Part shown: positions 7,815 through 9,791 of the stretch, piece by piece
Layout of the letters: each line of letters starts with the position of its first letter
Numbering within the stretch: position 1 is the first letter of the stretch
Source: Bacillota bacterium
GTDB lineage: Bacteria > Bacillota > Bacilli > Lactobacillales > Aerococcaceae
NCBI GenBank assembly: GCA_023442905.1
Contig: JAEZWY010000048.1
Location: forward strand, 1 to 9,791
Direction: 5' to 3'
DNA: 9,791 nt
The notes under the pieces: generated by a model
The model's input: the letters and a program-made list of their open reading frames with translations, nothing else
Databases searched by the model: none
Told to the model about the DNA's origin: nothing
Position numbers and translations under genes: made by a program

Positions 7815-7838
7815 CGACTTATTTTATCATTAAAGTCG
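7815..7838. repeat. Inverted repeat straddling the gshF -10 box
   Basis: CGACTT (7815-7820) and AAGTCG (7833-7838) are exact 6-bp arms separated by 12 bases, which contain the gshF extended -10. The spacing gives arm centres 18 bases apart, compatible with a dimeric repressor, but a 6-bp match can arise by chance. Confidence 0.3.
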
Positions 7839-7849
7839 TCATCAGACCA
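7821..7849 (-). promoter_or_regulatory. gshF operon promoter (extended -10)
   Basis: On the minus strand TGATAAAAT (7829-7821) is an extended -10, 17 bases after a poor -35 (TGGTCT, 7849-7844). Transcription would start near 7814, leaving a leader of about 50 bases to the gshF ATG. It would drive gshF, the desulfurase gene and the DUF1831 gene to the terminator at 3909-3934. It is divergent from the rarA promoter, about 65 bases away. Confidence 0.5.
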
Positions 7850-7878
7850 TTTATCTAGCTTATTATTTTCCTATTAAA

Positions 7879-7892
7879 CGAACGTATATTCG
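7879..7892. promoter_or_regulatory. Candidate LexA (DinR) SOS box at the rarA promoter
   Basis: The 14 bases CGAACGTATATTCG match the Gram-positive LexA consensus CGAACRNRYGTTCG at every defined position but one (A for G at the start of the right half). Its right edge overlaps the rarA -35 (7890-7895), where a bound repressor would block RNA polymerase. From memory, the B. subtilis recA operator carries an equivalent half-site change, so this deviation is tolerated in a true operator. It is too far from the gshF -10 to overlap that promoter. Confidence 0.6.
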
Positions 7893-7918
7893 TCAATTTT
7901 AGTCGCCTATGGTATAAT
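7890..7918 (+). promoter_or_regulatory. rarA promoter
   Basis: The -35 TCGTCA (7890-7895, 4 of 6 matches to TTGACA), a 17-base spacer and TATAAT (7913-7918) form a good housekeeping sigma promoter. TGG before TATAAT makes it an extended -10. Transcription would start near 7925, about 28 bases before the rarA ATG. Confidence 0.75.
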
Positions 7919-7952
7919 TAAAGAGAATATAGTCAAGAAAGGAGCCAGATGA

Positions 7953-9224
7953 ATGGGACAAAATACGCCCTTAGCTTACCGTATGCGACCACGGTCAATT
8001 GACGAGGTCGTTGGTCAACAACATTTGGTTGGGGAAGGCAAGATTATTTTTCGAATGGTAAAAGCCATGCAATTGTCATCCATGATTCTCTATGGACCAC
8101 CTGGTATTGGTAAAACTTCCATTGCTTCAGCCATCGCTGGGTCTACTAAATATGCTTTTAGAAAATTAAATGCAGCCACAGATAGCAAAAAAAACTTACA
8201 GGCTGTTGTGGACGAAGCTAAATTTTCTGGTGGTCTCGTCTTGCTATTGGACGAAATTCACCGATTAGATAAAACTAAACAGGATTTTCTATTACCGCAT
8301 TTAGAATCAGGACTCATCACCCTTATTGGTGCAACCACAGAAAACCCCTTTATCAATACCAGCCCTGCTATCCGGTCTCGTGCGCAAATATTTCAATTGG
8401 AACCTCTTGATGAAGCAGATATAAGAACTGGATTAGAGCGCGCTTTGACGGATAGCGAACGCGGTTTAGGTGCTTTTCCTGTGGATATTGATGATAATGC
8501 CATCGACCATTTCGCCCATGCAGCTTTTGGTGACTTACGTTCTGCTTTAAATGCGCTTGAATTAAGTGTTCGATCAACTGATGAGAATACAGAAGGTCGT
8601 ATTCATATTACACTAGAAATTGCAGAAGAGAGTATGCAGATGAAATCTTTCTCCCATGATGCTGATGGTGATATGCATTACGATGTTATTTCTGCCTTTC
8701 AGAAAAGTATCCGTGGTAGCGACGTAGATGCAGCCCTCTTATACGCTGCTCGCTTAATTGAGGCTGGAGAATTGACCATTTTATGCCGACGTCTATTAGT
8801 TATTGCCTATGAAGATATTGGTTTAGCCAATCCACAAGCAACAGAGCGAACGGTAGCAGCAGTTCAAGCTGCCAACCAATTAGGTCTACCTGAAGCCCGA
8901 ATTCCATTAGCTAATGCGATTATCGACTTGGCGCTATCACCAAAATCAAATTCTGCTATTGAGGGCATCGACGCCGCCTTATCAGATGTAAGAGCTGGTA
9001 AAGCTGGCTTAATCCCTAAACATCTTAAGGATGCCCATTATAAAGGCGCAGAAAAACTAGGTCATGGCGTAGAATACAAGTACCCTCATGCATACCCTAA
9101 TCATTGGGTAGCACAGCAATACCTACCTGATACGCTAGTTAACCGACGTTACTATCAAGCGGGAGATACTGGTAATTATGAACGTGCTTTAGCAGAAAAC
9201 CGGCGTAAACGTGAAGGTAGATAA
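7953..9224 (+). CDS. rarA: Replication-associated recombination protein RarA (MgsA/YrvN family AAA+ ATPase)
   Basis: Clamp-loader-like AAA+ ATPase that acts on stalled or damaged replication forks, associating with single-strand-binding protein and DNA ends. The 423-residue product is full length. It contains the N-terminal LAYRMRPRSIDEVVGQQHLVG motif, Walker A GPPGIGKTS (48-56, K54), Walker B LLLDEIHR (D100, E101), sensor 1 GATTENPF (126-133), arginine finger region AIRSR (139-143, R143) and sensor 2 GDLRSALNALE (R196). The C-terminal tetramerisation region carries IAYEDIGLANPQA, SPKSNSA and YKYPHAYPNHWVAQQYLP. The ATG at 7953 has AAAGGAG (7938-7944) 8 bases upstream; an ATG at 7949 is out of frame. 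The promoter overlaps a LexA-like box, so SOS induction is plausible. No intrinsic terminator is visible before the downstream RNA gene, so some transcripts may run on to 9556. Confidence 0.96.
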   Translation: MGQNTPLAYRMRPRSIDEVVGQQHLVGEGKIIFRMVKAMQLSSMILYGPPGIGKTSIASAIAGSTKYAFRKLNAATDSKKNLQAVVDEAKFSGGLVLLLDEIHRLDKTKQDFLLPHLESGLITLIGATTENPFINTSPAIRSRAQIFQLEPLDEADIRTGLERALTDSERGLGAFPVDIDDNAIDHFAHAAFGDLRSALNALELSVRSTDENTEGRIHITLEIAEESMQMKSFSHDADGDMHYDVISAFQKSIRGSDVDAALLYAARLIEAGELTILCRRLLVIAYEDIGLANPQATERTVAAVQAANQLGLPEARIPLANAIIDLALSPKSNSAIEGIDAALSDVRAGKAGLIPKHLKDAHYKGAEKLGHGVEYKYPHAYPNHWVAQQYLPDTLVNRRYYQAGDTGNYERALAENRRKREGR

Positions 9225-9279
9225 ATTTAGTATAAACTTGAAAAATACCTTAGTTACCTATCTTCCAAAGCTTAAAAAC

Positions 9280-9308
9280 TTGAAATTATGAATAAAAGCT
9301 TGTATGAT
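9280..9308 (+). promoter_or_regulatory. Promoter of the 6S-like RNA
   Basis: TTGAAA (9280-9285), a 17-base spacer and TATGAT (9303-9308) give a near-consensus housekeeping promoter, the best -35 in the window. Initiation would fall near 9315-9317, exactly at the base of the predicted RNA stem. A copy of AAGCTT flanks the element on the left (9268-9273), and another lies in the spacer (9296-9301). Confidence 0.75.
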
Positions 9309-9315
9309 GATTATA

Positions 9316-9511
9316 GGAAGAATTACTCTGTAGTGTTCGCGATTTCTTTACATGTGTTGACCGAACAATTAGCTATCTAGGGAACTGCCAAGGTTTATGG
9401 ATACAACGCCTCACCACGAGGACTGTTGAAGTAGATATGTGGTTCCCACCTGTATATCAATGCGGGTTCAATACAGATAGATCTCATCACGGCACATAAC
9501 GGAGCTCTTTT
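9316..9511 (+). ncRNA. ssrS: 6S RNA (predicted), regulator of housekeeping RNA polymerase
   Basis: 6S RNA is a roughly 200-nt rod with a central bubble that mimics an open promoter and binds sigma-A holoenzyme. Here about 195 bases between a strong promoter and a terminator fold that way. The closing stem pairs GGAAGA (9316-9321) with TCTTTT (9506-9511), CTCTGT (9326-9331) with ACGGAG (9499-9504), GTG (9333-9335) with CAC (9493-9495), and GAT (9341-9343) with ATC (9486-9488). Further in, TTGA-CC (9357-9362) pairs with GG-T-TCAA (9465-9471) and GGGAAC (9380-9385) with GTTCCC (9442-9447). An apical CCTC/GAGG hairpin sits at 9409-9421. The position between rarA and a usp gene also fits Lactobacillales as I recall them. 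No ORF of note lies here. It lacks the SRP RNA GNAR tetraloop motif and the T-box core. Ends are approximate, and the family call was made by eye, not with a covariance model. Confidence 0.72.
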
Positions 9512-9529
9512 ATAAAATTAACTTTTTAG

Positions 9530-9556
9530 AGGATGCGTTTATCGCATCCTTTTTTT
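9530..9556 (+). terminator. Intrinsic terminator after the 6S-like RNA
   Basis: AGGATGCG (9530-9537) and CGCATCCT (9543-9550) form a perfect 8-bp stem with a 5-base loop, followed by six T residues. It is the strongest terminator in the window and would end both the 6S-like transcript precursor and any read-through from rarA. Confidence 0.92.
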
Positions 9557-9597
9557 GTTATCCTTTTCTTTTGCTTTTGCTTATCCTCGCCTGCAAT

Positions 9598-9622
9598 ACT
9601 GGTATATTGCTATCAGTTTTTT
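9598..9622 (+). terminator. Weak second terminator-like hairpin
   Basis: ACTGGTA (9598-9604) and TATCAGT (9611-9617) form a 7-bp stem with one G-U pair and a 6-base loop, followed by T residues to 9622. The stem is AT-rich and weak. It may back up the terminator at 9530-9556. Confidence 0.35.
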
Positions 9623-9647
9623 ACCTGTATAACTGCAAAATGATACT

Positions 9648-9657
9648 TAAGCGCTTA
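9648..9657. promoter_or_regulatory. Candidate cre (CcpA) palindrome at the usp promoter
   Basis: TAAGCGCTTA is a perfect 10-bp palindrome. The 16-base stretch around it (9645-9660) fits the CcpA consensus WTGNNARCGNWWWCAW with three mismatches, all in the outer TG/CA positions, while the CG core and AT flanks agree. It overlaps the -35 region of the usp promoter, a position where CcpA would repress. Confidence 0.35.
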
Positions 9658-9682
9658 CTTTATGCTTTTTAAGTGGTATAAT
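9654..9682 (+). promoter_or_regulatory. usp promoter (extended -10)
   Basis: TGGTATAAT (9674-9682) is a perfect extended -10, identical to that of rarA. At 17 bases the -35 is CTTACT (9654-9659), only 3 of 6 matches. Transcription would start near 9689, very close to the ribosome binding site, so the leader would be short. Confidence 0.6.
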
Positions 9683-9705
9683 AAATACAAAGGAGCGTGA
9701 GGAAA

Positions 9706-9791
9706 ATGTATCAAGAATATTCACGTATATTAGCCCCAATTGATGGTTCAGACGAGTCTAGATTAGCCTTTAAAAAAGCGGTAGCAGTTGC
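9706..9791 (+). CDS. Universal stress protein (UspA family), 5' fragment cut by window edge
   Basis: Only the first 28 codons are present, beginning MYQEYSRILAPIDGSDESRLAF. The hydrophobic first strand ILAPIDGS followed by a D/E-S-x-x-A helix start is the N-terminal signature of the UspA fold, a small cytoplasmic protein family linked to stress and nucleotide binding. The ATG has AAAGGAG (9689-9695) 10 bases upstream and GAGG (9699-9702) close by. The open frame continues to the edge. ATP-binding residues lie further downstream in this family and cannot be checked. It has its own promoter, following the 6S-like RNA and its terminator. Confidence 0.85.
   Translation, partial: MYQEYSRILAPIDGSDESRLAFKKAVAV

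Noticed and set aside
7949..8002. Alternative ATG at 7949 just before the rarA start
   Set aside because: It is in a different frame and reaches a stop after 17 codons. The ATG at 7953 has the correct SD spacing and gives the RarA N-terminus.
8368..8577. Minus-strand 69-codon frame inside rarA
   Set aside because: It is antisense to the RarA sensor regions, is histidine- and glutamine-rich as expected of a shadow frame, and shows no domain.
9316..9511. The structured region after rarA as SRP RNA, a T-box leader or an upstream riboswitch of usp
   Set aside because: It lacks the SRP GGAAGGAAGCAG-type tetraloop region and the T-box core (AGGGTGGNACCGCG; the similar-looking bases at 9441-9450 do not fit). 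A strong terminator and a separate promoter lie between it and usp, so it is a stand-alone RNA.
1..9791. Defence system, mobile element, CRISPR array or biosynthetic cluster
   Set aside because: All protein genes belong to recognised housekeeping families. I found no transposase, integrase, toxin-antitoxin pair, direct-repeat array or terminal inverted repeats.

Overview
The window looks like a housekeeping chromosomal segment of a low-GC Gram-positive bacterium of the order Lactobacillales. The grounds are the AT-rich sequence, strong AGGAGG-type ribosome binding sites, a DUF1831 gene between a cysteine desulfurase gene and mnmA, a fused glutathione synthetase (GshF), and the order rarA - 6S-like RNA - universal stress protein. 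A family such as Aerococcaceae or a relative would fit, but the genus cannot be fixed from this sequence. I see no insertion sequence, prophage, CRISPR array, tRNA, rRNA or defence cassette.

Layout. Positions 1-2482 (minus) hold recD2, a SF1B DNA helicase gene cut by the left edge about a dozen codons before its probable stop. It has its own extended -10 promoter. An intrinsic terminator (2595-2623) separates it from mnmA (2671-3807, minus). A second terminator (3909-3934) separates mnmA from a three-gene minus-strand operon read gshF (7764-5470), cysteine desulfurase (5470-4340), DUF1831 gene (4306-3962). gshF and the desulfurase gene share one base in TAATG, so they are probably translationally coupled. 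A divergent intergenic region (7765-7952) carries the gshF promoter, flanked by two small inverted repeats, and the rarA promoter, whose -35 overlaps a near-consensus Gram-positive LexA (SOS) box. rarA (7953-9224, plus) is followed by a 481-base stretch without protein genes. That stretch carries a strong promoter, a rod-like RNA best explained as 6S RNA (about 9316-9511), an intrinsic terminator, a weaker second hairpin, and a promoter with a cre-like palindrome driving a universal stress protein gene that runs off the right edge (9706-).

How the genes work together. The minus-strand block is centred on cysteine sulfur. GshF consumes cysteine to make glutathione. The desulfurase converts cysteine to alanine plus a protein persulfide. 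MnmA uses that sulfur for 2-thiouridine at position 34 of tRNAs. The DUF1831 protein is a conserved lactobacillal partner of unknown function in this neighbourhood. RecD2 and RarA both act on damaged or stalled replication forks. From memory, Bacillus subtilis has rarA - cymR - yrvO - trmU - yrrB (TPR) - recD2. Here gshF sits at the cymR position, a DUF1831 gene is inserted, and the TPR gene is absent. That rearranged block and the apparent SOS box on rarA are the points most worth following. I did not find a clearly novel multi-gene system.
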